64,000 nt of DNA from Cryptomeria japonica (Eukaryota; Streptophyta; Pinopsida; Cupressales; Cupressaceae). The stretch spans positions 877,183,594 through 877,247,593 of the forward strand of contig NC_081409.1 of NCBI RefSeq assembly GCF_030272615.1. Reading direction: 5' to 3'. This document shows, in pieces, positions 10,620 to 23,399 of this stretch; positions within the stretch are counted from its first letter, which is position 1, and each line of letters begins with the position of its first letter. The notes below the pieces were generated by a model that worked only from the letters and a program-made list of their open reading frames with translations, made no database searches and had not been told where the DNA came from. A program made the translations under genes and the position numbers.

Positions 10620-11140
10620 TGGATCACGCACTAAAACAGAGTCTACATGCGCTACTGAATTTACTTGATGCGCTAAAATAATGGGCCCACGCGCTAAGCT
10701 GCCCCTAGACACGCGCTAAAATTCTGATTTTTGTGAAAATGGCGGTCTAACAGTTGAAAAGTTTATGCGCTATCCTGGGTTTGCTACGCGCTAACTGTTT
10801 GACCTTATGCGCTAAAATTTGGTTTCTACGCGCTAAGCTGTTTCTTTCACGCGCTAAAATTCAGGTTGTTGAAAATTGTTGTTGAATTTGTTTGGAAAAG
10901 CTGTGCACTATACTGGGCTTGTCACGCACTAAATTTTAGACTTAATGCGCTAATTCTTGGTTCCCACGCGCTAAGATGTTGCTGCCACGCGCTATACTGT
11001 GTTTCGGATGCGCTAAAGGATTGTATACTGTTTTGTCTAATGATAAAACGCTACTGTTTAAACTTCACGCGCTAATTGGAGGTTTGGATGCACTAACAAA
11101 AGTTTTCCACACGCTAAGATATTGTTCTTATGCGCTAAAC
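10620..11140. repeat. GCGCTA array A (about 21 sites, roughly 21-bp period)
   Basis: The motif (A/T)(C)GCGCTAA or a one-base variant (GCACTA) recurs about 21 times on the plus strand, for example at 10649, 10670, 10691 and 10713. Spacing is mostly 20-22 bp with a few double gaps. The sequence between sites is not conserved, so this is a phased motif array and not an ordinary tandem repeat. It lies in the leader of element 1. Confidence 0.85.
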
Positions 11141-12339
11141 TGCCCTGATTTTTCTGTTTGGGTGATCTCTTGAGGTTTTTGATTTTTTGTTGAGAAATTT
11201 TCAAGTGCGATGGATGATTTTCTGAAGTAATAAATACAAGCACAGCACAAAAAGTACAACCATTTTGCCTAATCTAACAAAAAGTGTATGTTCTGCGAGG
11301 ATGTGTTCAAATCCCCAATGTTTTAACAAGTTTGGATACAAGTAATACACTTCAGAAAGACTCTTTATTCAAGGGTCATAAATAACATCATAGCCCACTA
11401 GTCTCGATACTCCGTCAGCTTAAACAGCCGTGTCACCCCCTAGAGGGCGCCCGTTTTTTTGCCTTTTGCCAGAAATTAACCCAAAGTGAATTGCTTCACA
11501 GTTGAGTAAGTATCTTGGGAGATATATGGTGAGTAATCTTGGGGGTGGATTCTTCCCCACCCTTGCACTATGATGTTATAAATGTTTGGTTACTGACTCA
11601 GTTCAAAGCTTCTAATTCTATGGTTCGTAATCAGGCTTCCCGTTCAGCCGTCAGTGATAAACTCCCTCAGGAGGCTTCCCAACCTTTAGAACAAAGGCTT
11701 TACGTATCTCGAGGATACTAGGGGAAGGCTAATCACTACGCGCAGCCGTTGAAAAGGACTTTCGTCACTTTCCACATTTGATTATAGTGGGTTGGAATTC
11801 TTGGCATCAAAGTCGTTCCCCACTTAGGTTGTTCCCTTCACACCGGCCATAAATGGCTTTAAGAGTTGATTGCAACTCCTTGGGAAGGCAGGCCTGCTAA
11901 AGGTTTTAATGCTTGAATTACTGAAAACTGTAAGAGTGGTCTGGATTTTTGATCACCGAATTAAGGGGAGAGCATATTCCTTCCACTTTCGAGACAAAGT
12001 AATCAATTTTATTTTAGCCTTTCAAATCAGTGATTTTGCTAAAATCTATGTGGAGATGTTGCTCCACAAAACATGGTGTTTATTTTACCCGGGCAAATCA
12101 ATGATTTTCTAATCTATGAAAGGGAAATGGTCAACAAAGCAAATGTTTGATTTTGAGGTCAACAAAAGAAATCGGTTACAAAGGAAAGGTGTCCACTCCA
12201 CCTGCAAGAAAATTATTAGAGTCCTGCAAGCAAACCAAAAAAGAAAATTGTTAGCGAATTTGGGGGACTTCCACAAGTCTAGAATTCCAGTTCGGTTACA
12301 ATAAAAAAAAAAATTTGTTTTTGTTTTTCTCTGTCTGTG

Positions 12340-12770
12340 ATGCGCTACAGAACAAACTGTACGCGCTACAATATATGTTCTATGCGCTAAAATTTATGAT
12401 AAACGCGCTACTCTGTTCTCTGGATGCGCTACTCTGGGTGTTGGAAGCGCTGCTCTGTGTTTTTTTTCTTTTCCGCCCCGACACTGCAGGTAATTTGAAA
12501 TATGATGCGCTAATATTTGGGTTGCACGCGCTGTATTATGGATTATAAGCGCTGAACTGGGGATCTCATGCGCTATTCTGGTTGTTGAATGCGCTGCTCT
12601 GCGATTCGCCCGCGTCGAGACCTATAGGAAAGTGTTAGAGGGAGTCATGCGCTGCAAAAATGTTTCCACGCGCTAGTTTGTAGACTGCACGCGCTAAACA
12701 GGGAGTTGGATGCACTAGACTGTTGATTAGATGCGCTAGGGAAGGTTTCCCACGCGTTGATTCCTGTTTC
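12340..12770. repeat. GCGCTA array B (about 17 sites)
   Basis: This is the same hexamer as array A, in the same orientation, here with GCGCTG variants. It recurs about every 21 bp with unrelated spacers (TGCGCTAC, ACGCGCTAC, AGCGCTGA and similar). It ends about 60 bp inside the element from the PBS. Confidence 0.85.
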
Positions 12771-12825
12771 CCGCGGACCTGCAAAAATGATTAATTTCAA
12801 AAACTGATTTGTTATTTGGGGTCGG

Positions 12826-12843
12826 GCCCCACAGTGGGTGCCA
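12826..12843 (-). other. Primer-binding site of element 1
   Basis: On the element strand, TGGCACCCACTGTGGGGC follows the LTR end after a 4-base spacer (TTTC). It starts with TGG, the complement of a tRNA CCA end, and sits where a PBS must be. I cannot assign the tRNA with confidence. Confidence 0.7.
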
Positions 12844-12847
12844 GAAA

Positions 12848-14264
12848 TGTATGCGGGAAAAGTGGGCTGATAAAACTTAATATGTGAAAATATTTCAAAA
12901 TACTAGTCCACACACACACACAAGACTTCTTGGTGCAAGCTATGGAGTAACGTAGTATTACTCAGCTTCCCAAGGAGGGTCCCATGGTTCTCTATCTCAC
13001 AATGTCCCTCAAACCAATGTTTTTGCTCTCAGATCACTGAGCAAAATGGTTTAGGGATGGCAAATGCAAGAACGAGGGATGCTTTTGTTGGTTTTAATAT
13101 GAGATGTGTTAAGCTATGTATGATTTTAGAAATGCAATTAACTAAATGATAAGATGACAAGATTAGTATGAATACTATCCTAGCATGCTCTATTTAATCT
13201 ATGATTGAGCTAAAATGAGAAAGAAATTATTCTAAACATGCATATTAGTCTAATTCCTGATCTAAAAGAGGCTAAATGATGAGCATATATAAATGATATG
13301 AAAGCTTGAAAGAATTTGAGCATAAGTGTAATGCTTCAAATTTGAAAGATGATTGTTAAAAATGGAGGAATGAGAGCTCTATTTATAGCATAAACAGGGC
13401 AATGGATGGTCAAGATTGATTTGTTTAATCAAGGGCTGAGTTTGAAAGTTGGGGATCCATGTGCACAATTGGCACCAATGAAATGGTGACAAGTGTCAAT
13501 ATAGGATTGGGTTGAGAGAAGGGGTTGGAGGCATTAAAGGCCTAAGAAGACCTCATGGTTATCTAAAGGCTAAGGGTCAAGTCTAAATTAAGATTACCCA
13601 CTGGATTAAGAGTTAATCCAAGGATAAACCTTTGTGCAAATGATTAAGAGATAATCATGGTCAAAGCATTAATGGCCTGATGAGACCCTTAGGTTGGATA
13701 GAGGTTGAGTCAAAACAAATGTTTTAACCATGTGGGAGGGTTTGAATTAACCATTAATGGTTATTGGAGACTTTGGGGATTAAGTGGTTGAAGGTTGGAA
13801 GCCTTCAATGGTTTTCAAAGACTTTAAGGGTTTTGAGAAGTGACTTCCCTTTTGCTTAGGAATGTGACAAAGTTTAGAGGAGGGTTAGGTTAATTAGAAG
13901 TGATTAGAAGATTCTAGAAGGGATTAGAAAGGGGTTTGGGATTTTGCAAGTGGATGGAGAGATAATATGATTTAATTGAAATAATTTAATTCATTTAATT
14001 TAGTTGTAATTAAATAAATTTGATTTATTCAATTTTGGATAACTATTTAATTAAATTTGAATTTAATTAAAAGTGGATAGGGGGATTTAATTGAATGAAA
14101 TGATTTATTCATTAAATGGTATAGTGAATTTAATTTAAATAAATTGAATAATTTATTTAACTAAATAGAAGAATGTGGATAGTTTAATTAAATTGGATTT
14201 AATCAAATAGAGAAATGAACATAAAATATTCATTTAGGAATATGGTCATTTTTATACGTCTACA
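12848..14264 (-). repeat. 5' LTR of element 1
   Basis: On the plus strand it runs from TGTATGCGGG to ACGTCTACA, i.e. TG...CA on both strands, about 1417 bp. The PBS abuts its inner end. The segment 13390-14264 aligns with 55560-56530 in the 3' LTR of element 2; for example the block GGGGATCCATGTGCACAATT occurs in both. The outer end TGTAGACGTA matches the outer end TGTAGTCACA of element 2, whose PPT fixes that boundary. A TATA box is listed separately. Confidence 0.8.
13379..13388 (-). promoter_or_regulatory. TATA box in the LTR of element 1
   Basis: CTATAAATAG followed by AGCTC on the minus strand is the core promoter expected at the U3/R junction. The same box is kept in the element 2 LTR at 55596-55605, which supports a role in transcribing gag-pol leftward. 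Confidence 0.65.
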
Positions 14265-14707
14265 ATCTCCATTTCAAATTAATTTCATTTCCCTCTCATT
14301 CCAATTTCATTTCACATTTTTGAAAACCAATTTTTTTTCCAAATTCAATTTCATCTCAATTTCCTACATCACATGTTGAAAATGAGTAAGTACCACTGAC
14401 TCTCAGTTCCCACTAGTGAGTCAACAATCACCTTTTTCTAACTAATCAATCATCCGACTCTTTTCAAAATCTCCTTTTTCTAACCAATCAATCAATTCTC
14501 TTAACTATTCAATCAAATCAGTTATCAAGTCAATCAAAATCAATCAGGTTGAGTAACCATCTCCAACCAAATTGTCTCATGAATTCTCAACTATTGATCA
14601 GCTCTTTTGTCAATTCAATCTTAGTCATCAATTCAAATTTTGAAAATCTACAAAATCATCAATTCTTAATATGAAAAATCACATTCTTTGAATTCTTATG
14701 ATCACTT
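14265..14707. other. Intergenic DNA outside element 1
   Basis: This is pyrimidine- and A/T-rich sequence with repeated AATTTCATTTC and AATCAATCA-like runs. I see no gene. Confidence 0.4.
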
Positions 14708-15200
14708 TGTTGGAATACTAGGATCATTGAGAGGGGGGTGAATTGGTGATCAAAAAAATAAGTAGACTTTCAACCAATAAAAACTTTAATATAATGATAC
14801 TAACATTTGCAGCAGATTAGAGGAAATATTAGTAACCTATAATAAAACAATCAAGAGATCCAAAACAAAGATTCAACACCATGACACCAATATTTGAGTG
14901 GAAAAACCCTAAGGACCTAAAAAAACCACTATGAACAAGTTTTATATTAGGCCTCACTAGAAAAATTCAGAGCACCAACTCCTTACAAATTTTTAGGAGC
15001 ACCCACTCTAAGGAATACCAATCTCTTACAAGTTTTTAGGAGCACCCACTCCAAGGAACACCAATTCCTTACAAAAAAACTTAGAACAATACAACTTAGA
15101 GGGTTACTCTATTTCAATACAAAGCAAACTGATATACTACATCACTTCCAATTGTTCTTCAATAAATTGTCTCAAAGACCAAGTTTCTAATCTCAAGTTC
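14708..15200 (-). mobile_element. Copia-type LTR fragment (3' end at 14708)
   Basis: The left edge TGTTGGAATACTAGGATC, followed by a GAGAGGGGGGTGAATT block, is the reverse complement of a typical Ty1/copia LTR 3' end (…TTCACCCCCCTCTC…AACA). Further in, the minus strand reads a GGTCCTTAGGGTTTTTCCACTC-type U5 motif near 14900-14930. A 55-bp unit (TTTTTAGGAGCACCCACTC) is repeated two to three times at about 14965-15075. No PBS follows the LTR, so it is a solo LTR or fragment; the right end is not located. Confidence 0.45.
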
Positions 15201-18200
15201 TTCACATTAAAGAACTACCCTTCAAGAAAGATTTCACAGTCATTGTTTTATCATGAATCTCCTCTTTATGAATAACTCTGCAATCAATCCAATAATAGTT
15301 GAATATACAAAGTCTGACTGTTACACAAAAACTTTGGCATACTGTCATTAACAATACCCTCACTGTCAAACCCTCATTATCAAATCCTCTATATCAAAAC
15401 CACTTCATCATGAAACCAGAAATAATGACACTAATCAAAAGTGATTTAATTGACTTTTGCAATAGTTAATAATGTTATGTTCTATATCAAAATTCCATAC
15501 CAAATGTTCTTCTGATCATATCATCTCTCATCACGTCTTGCGCTCATGTATGCTTTTTTATTTAAAAAACATCATCTTCACTTCATATGCATTATCAAAA
15601 ACTTGTCAAATAAAAAAGAAACGCTTATAGAATTATTGGTTTTAGGAGAGAATAATGACAGAAAACTGTCGACACAAAATTGTTAGCTGTTAAAACAATA
15701 AAACTATCTTCTAAACCCGTGAGTGGAATAACCTTAAGTATTCGACCTTAATAACAATGGTCTTCATGTATTTTTTATAACAAATGATTGTTATTTGTTA
15801 AGACACTAACATGTACAATAATATCAACAGAGTTTTGTTATTTATTTTACTATCATGTATCTTTGTTTCTCCTATCATTGGTCTCAATGTATCCTATCAC
15901 CCACGCTATAGGAGATCAAAACTTTGTTATATCGACACACAAACATCTGTCATAAAGGTATGATGTGCATAATAACTATCCATTTACGTTCCTTAATTCA
16001 TTAATCTGTAACAAGATCAAATAAGATTGTCGATTAAAGTTAACGTCCCAATGAATGCAAAGCACAACACAGTTATTATAGATTTTAGACAACATTAATA
16101 AAATAGTTTGCATGCTTATGTGCTTTACCAATGATTGACCATTAATACTTTCTAATTTAGATGACAACCAAAAGATAATAACCATGATAAATAACCACAA
16201 TGTACACCAAGAGATATTATGATCAAGCTATCAAAAATGATTAATACAATGTATTTGTGATTGAAGATTTGTAATAGGTTAGAGTTCATGGTTACTCTTT
16301 CAGTCTATTTACATGAAATTCAATTTTCAGTGTGCTACAATCTGGTTTCATGCTTGTTCACATGGAGTTCTTGTTGATGTCTTGTGATTCAAAGGTGTTC
16401 ATGGGTGTATTGTAATATTGCATTGCTAAATAATGCATAATGCATGGATGATTTTGGAGGTAGGTTTTTCCCTCATGAGATTTTTTCCAAGGTATATCTT
16501 GTGTCATCTTTGATGGCTATGTTGTATATGCTTTTGATGGGTATGTTGTTTATGGTTTGCATTGATTTCTCATTTGGGCTACGTGGAATTTTCATTGCAT
16601 GACTATATATTTCCCAAGATTTGTCTCCTAAGGTTCATAATAGATCACAAATACATTTAACAATAAGTTGCGACAACTAATAAAATAGACCCCAAATGCA
16701 TTACCATGAAACAATTATGTTTTTTTATATTCTCCTTCTCTCTTTTGTACTAAATAGTGTTAAATTAAAAAAAATAGCCACAAATATTAAAAAAATAAAA
16801 AACTAATTATCACAACAATTATTAACATACAAAATATCAATTTTATTTGATTTCCACGATAAATTAGTTTATCTCTTAGTGGCTTCTAGATTTTGATTCT
16901 ATGTCTATTTTTTAGCATCAATGTTCTGGATCACACTCTGGGACCGACCCATCATCATGATATTAAAGAGTGTAAAGAGATGTAGAAATAGACACGTGAT
17001 CACACCTAAAAGCAACTAAGAGACATACAAAATATCTTTACAAAAAATATCATAACAAATTATTCACAAATACTCAACAAAATCATCATAAAATTAACAA
17101 TTAAAATAACTCTATTATTTAAAATACACTTACATATATAAATATAATTTGTTATTAATAATATATACTTTTAAAAATATATATTTAAATTCCCTCTTCC
17201 AATAAAGTTCAAATTTCACATTTCACCTTTTAATCCACCTTATTACCAACACCAACCGCATTAGCAAAGTTTCATAGTTCCATTAACCATCATTACAATA
17301 TATCATATCTTTATTTCTCACCACCAAAACCCATCATTAATATAAAGTCTTCTTGCTAATTAAATATTATTAAGACTATTATCATGAAAGGCCCCTCCCA
17401 CCATTATCATTAAAATAATGGAAGCCATCTAATCTCTCCAAACTTAAATCATTATTATTATTTGTTGTTAAACTGAATCTTAAAATATTCAAACAAGTTT
17501 TCTCGAGTGCTTGTCGGCCATCTTTGAACAACTTTATGCTCTTCTAACTTTTAGTTAAAAAATGTAACACATATGAAAGCTATGTATTATGTATTGCTTG
17601 TAACACAATTTTTCACTATAAACAATACAAAATAAAAGACAAACTTTCCAACTAGTTTTGAAGCATAAAAAAGGACTTGTAGTATACGCCATCATTAGGA
17701 GTTTATGGATCACATTTTACACGAGTACAAACATTTGTATATTATTAATTGAATGTTATTTTACATATAGAAAAGTTGTTGACTAATTTTGGTTACAACC
17801 TCCATTAGGTAGCAAGCTAAATTACATGCATATTGAAACAAAAGTATCAATAAGAGACAATTCAATAAATATGTTTTTTTTTTAATGTTATATGGATTTA
17901 TACAAAATATTTCGTCATGTTTCGTTTGTGCAATGTTAACTGTTGGCTATTGTAATCATTGTCAGTTTGTATATTCTCTTTTAACTACTTTTTGTAGCTA
18001 TTATTCTTTGTAATCTTTTTTTGATTCAATAAAAAAGTGCTCTCTCACAATGATCATTTGAGAAGGAATGAATAATAAAGTTAAATATTTTATTCTTACA
18101 TATAATTTTTGGAATGTTTAAACTAGAAGAATTATTATTGGGGGGATGATTTTAGGTTAATGAGTATATATTTCTATATTAATTATATTTTTGTGGAGTA
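15201..18200. other. AT-rich intergenic region
   Basis: No gene is supported. At 16455-16500 a GGTAGGTTTTTCCCTCATGAG block resembles the U5 part of a copia LTR on the plus strand, so LTR debris is likely. The remainder (16640-18200) is A/T-rich, with poly-A/T runs and many short direct repeats. Confidence 0.35.
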
Positions 18201-18353
18201 TTTGTCTATTTTAATAGTAGGTGGGGATCTAAGGTCAATGAACAACAATCAGAAAAGGTGGAGACTAATCAAAGATCTAGGATTGGATAACCATTCCAAA
18301 AACTTTAGATTTTATATCCACAAACCTTAGATTTTATAGAGAAAGTTTACAAC

Positions 18354-18490
18354 AGAATTTCTTATGGCGTCTAATTCTCTTTATCGGATGCATCAATCAT
18401 GAATCATCTACCAATTACATTAGAATTTCTCATGGCATCCAATTTTCTTCATTAGATGCACCAATCAAGGGTTATCTACCAAGTACTAGC
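18354..18490. repeat. Tandem duplication, 2 x 68 bp
   Basis: AGAATTTCT(T/C)ATGGC(G/A)TC(T/C)AATT starts at 18354 and again at 18422. Both copies run through a TCATCTACCAA-like end, with about 15% differences by eye. Confidence 0.6.
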
Positions 18491-18689
18491 GACAAAGCTA
18501 GCATAGTGTAGATCAAAGAAGTGGTAGGTCGGGGAAACCATTGTAGTTATTATAGTTTTATAGTCTATATGTATTTTTCTAATATTTTTCTTTTCAAACA
18601 AAACCTCAATAAAATCTCCTAACTAATTATGAGATATAATTTAAAATTATTTATAAAGTCAAAAAAGCTAATGAGGAACAAAGGATATA

Positions 18690-19570
18690 ATTTCATAGGA
18701 AGGGCAAGATTCAGCAAAGCAATCATTGAAGCAACCTATTGAAAAGTGTTTACTTGGCTCCCTTCAAAAGGAAAAATAATAGAGCATTTTTATTGCTCAT
18801 AATATGATCCCCCTGGCTATCAAAAATATCAACAATAATAAAAAAAAGAAAAGGAGAACTTGAGTCACAATAAATTTTTAAATTAACATTAATTTTTCAT
18901 AAAGAATGTTTGGCCAAAAAAATTAAGACCTACAAATTAGTGGGGATAATTGTAAAAAAAGTTGAACTTCTATCCTTCCATGACAGTGTCAAATATTGAA
19001 TCTCAAACAAGGAAAATTCTTTTGAGAAATTTCTCTCAGAAGGAATCTTCATAATCATTTGCTTATAAAAAGGAAAAACAAGAATTTTAAACATTTTCTC
19101 TTAAATGATAGATGACATGAGACTTTAAACCTAATAACGATAACTTAATTTTGATATTATATCATGTAAAATTGATCAATTCCTTATTTGGATCAAACTC
19201 TGTAATCTCTCAATAAAATTCTAAGACATCTTTTTTCAGGCAAATTTGGAATTGGAAATTTATTACAAAAATTAGAAATTTGTTACAAATTTTTTTTTCA
19301 ATTGATGAAAATGTGAAAGAAGCCAAACCAAACCTCTTTGCACACATTTTTCTAAAAATTGATTCCACTAATGCTCTTCTAAATTCAATGGTCATAAAGT
19401 TTTTCTTTGTGAAATGGAGACAAAGCATAGAATTGAAGGACCCTCATTGTAAATATTTCTTATGTCACAAATTTGGAAATTGCAAGATATCATATATCCA
19501 AATGAATCTACAATTGAATAAGGAAATAAATTCTAAGCTAGATTCCAAGAATCCTAATGAGACATCTTGA
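18690..19570 (+). pseudogene. Relic of a retroelement ORF1/gag-like nucleic-acid-binding protein
   Basis: Scattered plus-strand frames read GRARFSKAIIEATY, then VFTWLPSKGKI, and then at 19280-19570 a longer stretch NVKEAKPNLFAHIFLKIDST ... KWRQSIELKDPHCKYFLCHKFGNC. The last part looks like a damaged CCHC zinc knuckle preceded by the basic segment seen in plant LINE ORF1 proteins. There are many stops and frame changes. The exact family is uncertain; a copia or gypsy gag is an alternative. Confidence 0.3.
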
Positions 19571-20265
19571 ATGATCCTAAATGACAAACTCTTAACAAAG
19601 TACACCCTCTTAAGCCCTTGTCATAATAGAGTCATTCATAGGAACCATGGAGTCATATTCCCAGCTTTACAAAATGTCATTCTTAGGCTTTTTTCTTTGA
19701 GTAGAGGTTGAAGAATATCTTCGTTATCTAGTTAGGATGACTAAATGTGACATTAAGGAGATAGTGGGCTTGGATTATCTAGAGATAGACATACAACGTA
19801 TGGTGAATAGTGATATATCTTTGATGTTTGTTTCAAACATAATAGAAATCACTCTAAACAAGGGACTTGTAAAAGTCATGGCTAAATAATATGTAAGAAA
19901 GGAATATCTCAAGGGATCAACAAGTCCTAGGGATCAATATTTTTTTTGTGCCAAGTCATCTCCCATTGTAGGGTATGAATTTCATTCAGGCCTTTTAAAA
20001 TTTGGAGGTCCATTTTCAAATTTTAGTAAAAATAGTTAAAGAAGGGTTTGTGGATGACAATTTGGGTGATGTGTCAAACATTTTAGGGAATTTAGATACT
20101 TTGTTTAAATCTACTTCCCCACGTGAACTTAATTAGGGATAAGAGTATATAAAGAGCAACCATATACTTCACATACAATGTTGAACTAATAATTTGATAT
20201 ATTATTATTAATCGTATGATAACATGAGACTTAAGTGTTTAATATAATTTATATATAATATTTTT
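19571..20265. other. Intergenic DNA
   Basis: A/T-rich sequence with no gene I can support. It may be the decayed continuation of the ORF1-like relic. Confidence 0.3.
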
Positions 20266-20270
20266 TATAT

Positions 20271-21458
20271 TGTTACTATTTAAGAAGTTGTCATTAGTTT
20301 TATGTCCAAAGTCATTCTATATACTCTAGTCGGTTATTACTACTGAAATATTCAGTCGGTAAGCACAGAGTAGTCGGTTATAGAAGTTACAAGTTACAAA
20401 GTTTAGTATACACCGAGTTGTCTACCGAGTAACGTTCTATGACTACCAAGTAGCAAAGATGGTATACCAAGTTAATACATACCAAGTAAAACGTGTTACC
20501 AGATTCATTGAACCTGGACACATATGTGGAAACGTGTTACAAGATCGAGGAACAGGGAACCATTATCACATTGGAAATTGCACTTATAGATTTTATATGA
20601 TTTTGAGGACATCTATCCAATGAAATAATTTTGTATGGTTATTCATTCGATGAATCATGTTTGTAAGATTGAAGCATGAACAAGATCGCCGTTACAAGAG
20701 ATCTATTTATACAGCATGAATTGAGGATCAAATATGTGTGTGTGAAGCAAGACATATGTGAAAAGAAAAATCATGGGAAAGCATTGAGTGTTATGACTAT
20801 TACGATTGACAGAGCTACACAAAGGTCACCTAGAAGGATTTCAGAGAACAGTCAAGGAATGGAGTAAACAGAAAGGTTTACCGAGTTAATTTATGATTTA
20901 CCGAGGTATGCTATAAGCAAGGTAGTTCCATTTTGAGCACATAGAATCTGCTATAACATTTCAGATGTGAAGTTGCAAATATTTTGTAAGATTTTGATTG
21001 TAGTATTTTGAGTTGTAAGAGAAACCTTTAATAGGGTAAAAGACTCTAACAAAGTCTATAAATTGTAAAGCCTTTAACCAGGTCCATCATTTAGAATAAG
21101 TGTTGTAAAATCCTTTAGCAAGCTAGATCTAAAGATCTTGATACTCCTAACAGGGTAAGCTATCAGAAATAACTAAACATGTAGCTCTAACCGAGCAACC
21201 TTTATTATTGCAATAGTGAAGTTGTGGGTGTCATCCCCACCGCAGTTTTTCTCTCCAACCAAGAGTTTCTGCGTAGCCAAAATATATGTGTTATGAAGTG
21301 AATCATGTATGATTGTTATTTATTTGTTTTAACATTATATTATGTTACAGCAGTTTTCGGTTTATGCTTAACAGTAAAGTTATTGTTGAAGAAAAGATTT
21401 GAAGTATTGATTCACCCCTCCCCTCTTAGTACATTAGCTTTCCATATTGGGCCTAACA
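20271..21458 (+). mobile_element. Solo LTR, Ty1/copia type
   Basis: The block runs from TGTTACTATT to GGGCCTAACA (1188 bp, TG...CA) and is flanked by TATAT on both sides (20266-20270 and 21459-21463). Near its end it has the typical copia LTR parts: CCCACCGCAGTTTTTCTCTCC at about 21238 and ATTCACCCCTCCCCTCTTAG at about 21410-21430. Motifs of the ACCGAGT/CTCGGT type recur through the body. No PBS or PPT adjoins, so it is best read as a solo LTR. The TSD is weak evidence because the flank is AT-rich. Confidence 0.5.
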
Positions 21459-21463
21459 TATAT

Positions 21464-23399
21464 ATATTCTAGTTGAAAATCTATATTGAATATAATGCAT
21501 TTGGGATACCTTAAAAATCAAAAACAAAAATATTTGACCTCCAACATTATTAAAAACCTACCTTAAATTATTAAAATAATCTTTATATAAAAGGTGTGAA
21601 ACCCAAAGTCCCATTTACATATTAAAAATATGTTTACAATCTAAACATGATGATGTGGGTTATATTTTTTAATATAGAGTTAGGTGTATTATGATGTGAG
21701 TTTTGTTTACTATTTTAATTTTTTTATCATTACATTATTAATTTATAATGTAAGTTTGAAATCTTTTAGGAAAAAATGAATTTATTTTTTATTTTATAAT
21801 AATCAAACATTTTTTTGTCTTTATCTCATCCTCTTCATGATGGATCGTAGAGATTGATTTAAAATGTCAAAAAAATACACTTACATAATTGATACATAAG
21901 CTATGCATAATAATTATAAAATATTAATTTAAAAATTAAATATAATATTTTTTATATTTTTAAAAGTTAATTTCATATTTTTTATTTATCATAAAAATAA
22001 ACTTTAGAAAGTAAATGTTTTAAAATTAGTTTTAATTATTTTCAATATTTACATTTTATAATTTTAAAATGCTCTAAACATTTATCATTACATCAAAATA
22101 TTTTTTATTAAAATTATTCTTATAAAATTATTAGGAGGAAGTTAGACATTTTCATGCCCTAACACAACAAGTTCTCAAATAGCCTATAACACCACCTAAA
22201 CTAGTTAGCAAAATTGTGTTGTAGATTCTAGGTTGCAAGTTTGTAGAGAACAAGACAACAATTATATAGAATATTGTAGTGACTAGAGAACAAAATCCTA
22301 GTCATATGAACAAAATAAGACCAAAGAAAACTAGACCATGTGTGATAACAACTAATTAACATAGAAATTAAAAAACTAAAAAAAACTAGAAATCTAATTC
22401 TTCTTGATCATTTGTTCAAACCCCATCACATTAAAACATATACATCTCTTCTAAAAACTACACACCTCCCACAGTTCCCTTTCTCTAGCATTTCCTTTTA
22501 TGAACAATTTATATTTTTTTAATGATAAAAAATAAAATAATTATTCATTATTTTATATTCATTAAAGTTTTAATTAAATGGATTAGAATATTGAAACTCT
22601 AGACCAATCCGTTTTCATCTTTTCTATAACCAAACACATACTTCAAAGTCAAATAAATTATTGACCATACAATTCGACAATGGCTCATTTAAATGACATA
22701 TTACCCTAAACCAACGAAATGCAACTTTACAATACATAATTTTTTTGTTTCGTTGTAAAGAGATATTATATAAAAGGCTTAGAGTTTTTTTTTTTGTTTT
22801 ATTGAATGATTATTTTAACCATGAGAATAAACTTTTTAGATTGCGTGGGAGGTGGTTTTAATTTATTTTTATTTTTTTTAGGAAAATGTCTTTTCTCTTC
22901 AACGTGGAGTCTACCAAAGCTCCTAGGTAGTAAATCTCTTGATGGCAACTTAATTTATTATTATTTTAATATATCTTCGACCACTAATTTATTATTTCAG
23001 TCAAACTATCCCAAAACCACGAGGCATGCTTGAATCTAAGAGGGATTTTTTCTATTAAAAAATGAGGAATTTGTTACCTACAAGAATATAGTTTAGACAT
23101 ATAAAGAATTGATAACGAAATTATTATTAATGATTGGGAAAGGTGGGGAGGTTGGTTGGCTTTGAAATTGATATGAGGTGGATTTTGATTATTTTAAGTT
23201 TGTAATAAAATTATGATTAGTGAAATTTGGAATCGGATTTGGTATCAAAGATAGGACTGCATTTGTGATTTGTTCTAGATTATATGTTTTTATTTTAATG
23301 TCATGTTTTCATATAAAGCAAAAATGAATCTTTGATACTTCAACAAATATAGTCTTAATTGTATATTTATAAGGAAAAGTAGATACTACTAAGAAGCAC
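21464..23399. other. AT-rich intergenic region
   Basis: Very A/T-rich sequence (ATTTTTTATT-type runs). No gene, RNA or bounded element is recognised. Confidence 0.4.

Larger units (their letters stand above)
10157..12825. other. 5' leader (untranslated) region of element 1
   Basis: About 2.7 kb lies between the PBS and the first ORF on the element strand. It contains two arrays of the GCGCTA hexamer (about 10620-11140 and 12340-12770, listed separately) flanking a 1.2-kb block with no array. A long leader before gag is known in Ogre/Tat elements. The small plus-strand ORFs here simply read the repeat as a HAL-like peptide and are not genes. Confidence 0.6.
1..14264 (-). mobile_element. Tat/Ogre-type Ty3/gypsy retrotransposon, element 1 (3' end off-window)
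   Basis: This is an LTR retrotransposon read on the minus strand. In element order it has a 5' LTR (12848-14264), PBS (12826-12843), a long leader with GCGCTA arrays, a small ORF (9770-10156), then gag, protease, G-patch linker, RT, RNase H, a second (archaeal-type) RNase H and integrase (9768 down to 2300). The order RT-RNH-INT places it in Ty3/gypsy. The extra RNase H before integrase and the antisense ORF downstream of integrase point to the Tat/Ogre lineage. About ten in-frame stops and one frameshift make it non-autonomous. The 3' LTR lies left of position 1, so neither target-site duplication nor LTR divergence can be checked. Confidence 0.9.

Noticed and set aside
10866-11173. Plus-strand ORFs reading repeated HAL-type peptides
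   Set aside because: They are just the translation of the GCGCTA array; frames break where spacing changes.
10620-12770. GCGCTA arrays as a CRISPR array
   Set aside because: The repeated core is only 6-8 bp, spacers are about 13-15 bp, and this is a plant retroelement with no cas-like genes.
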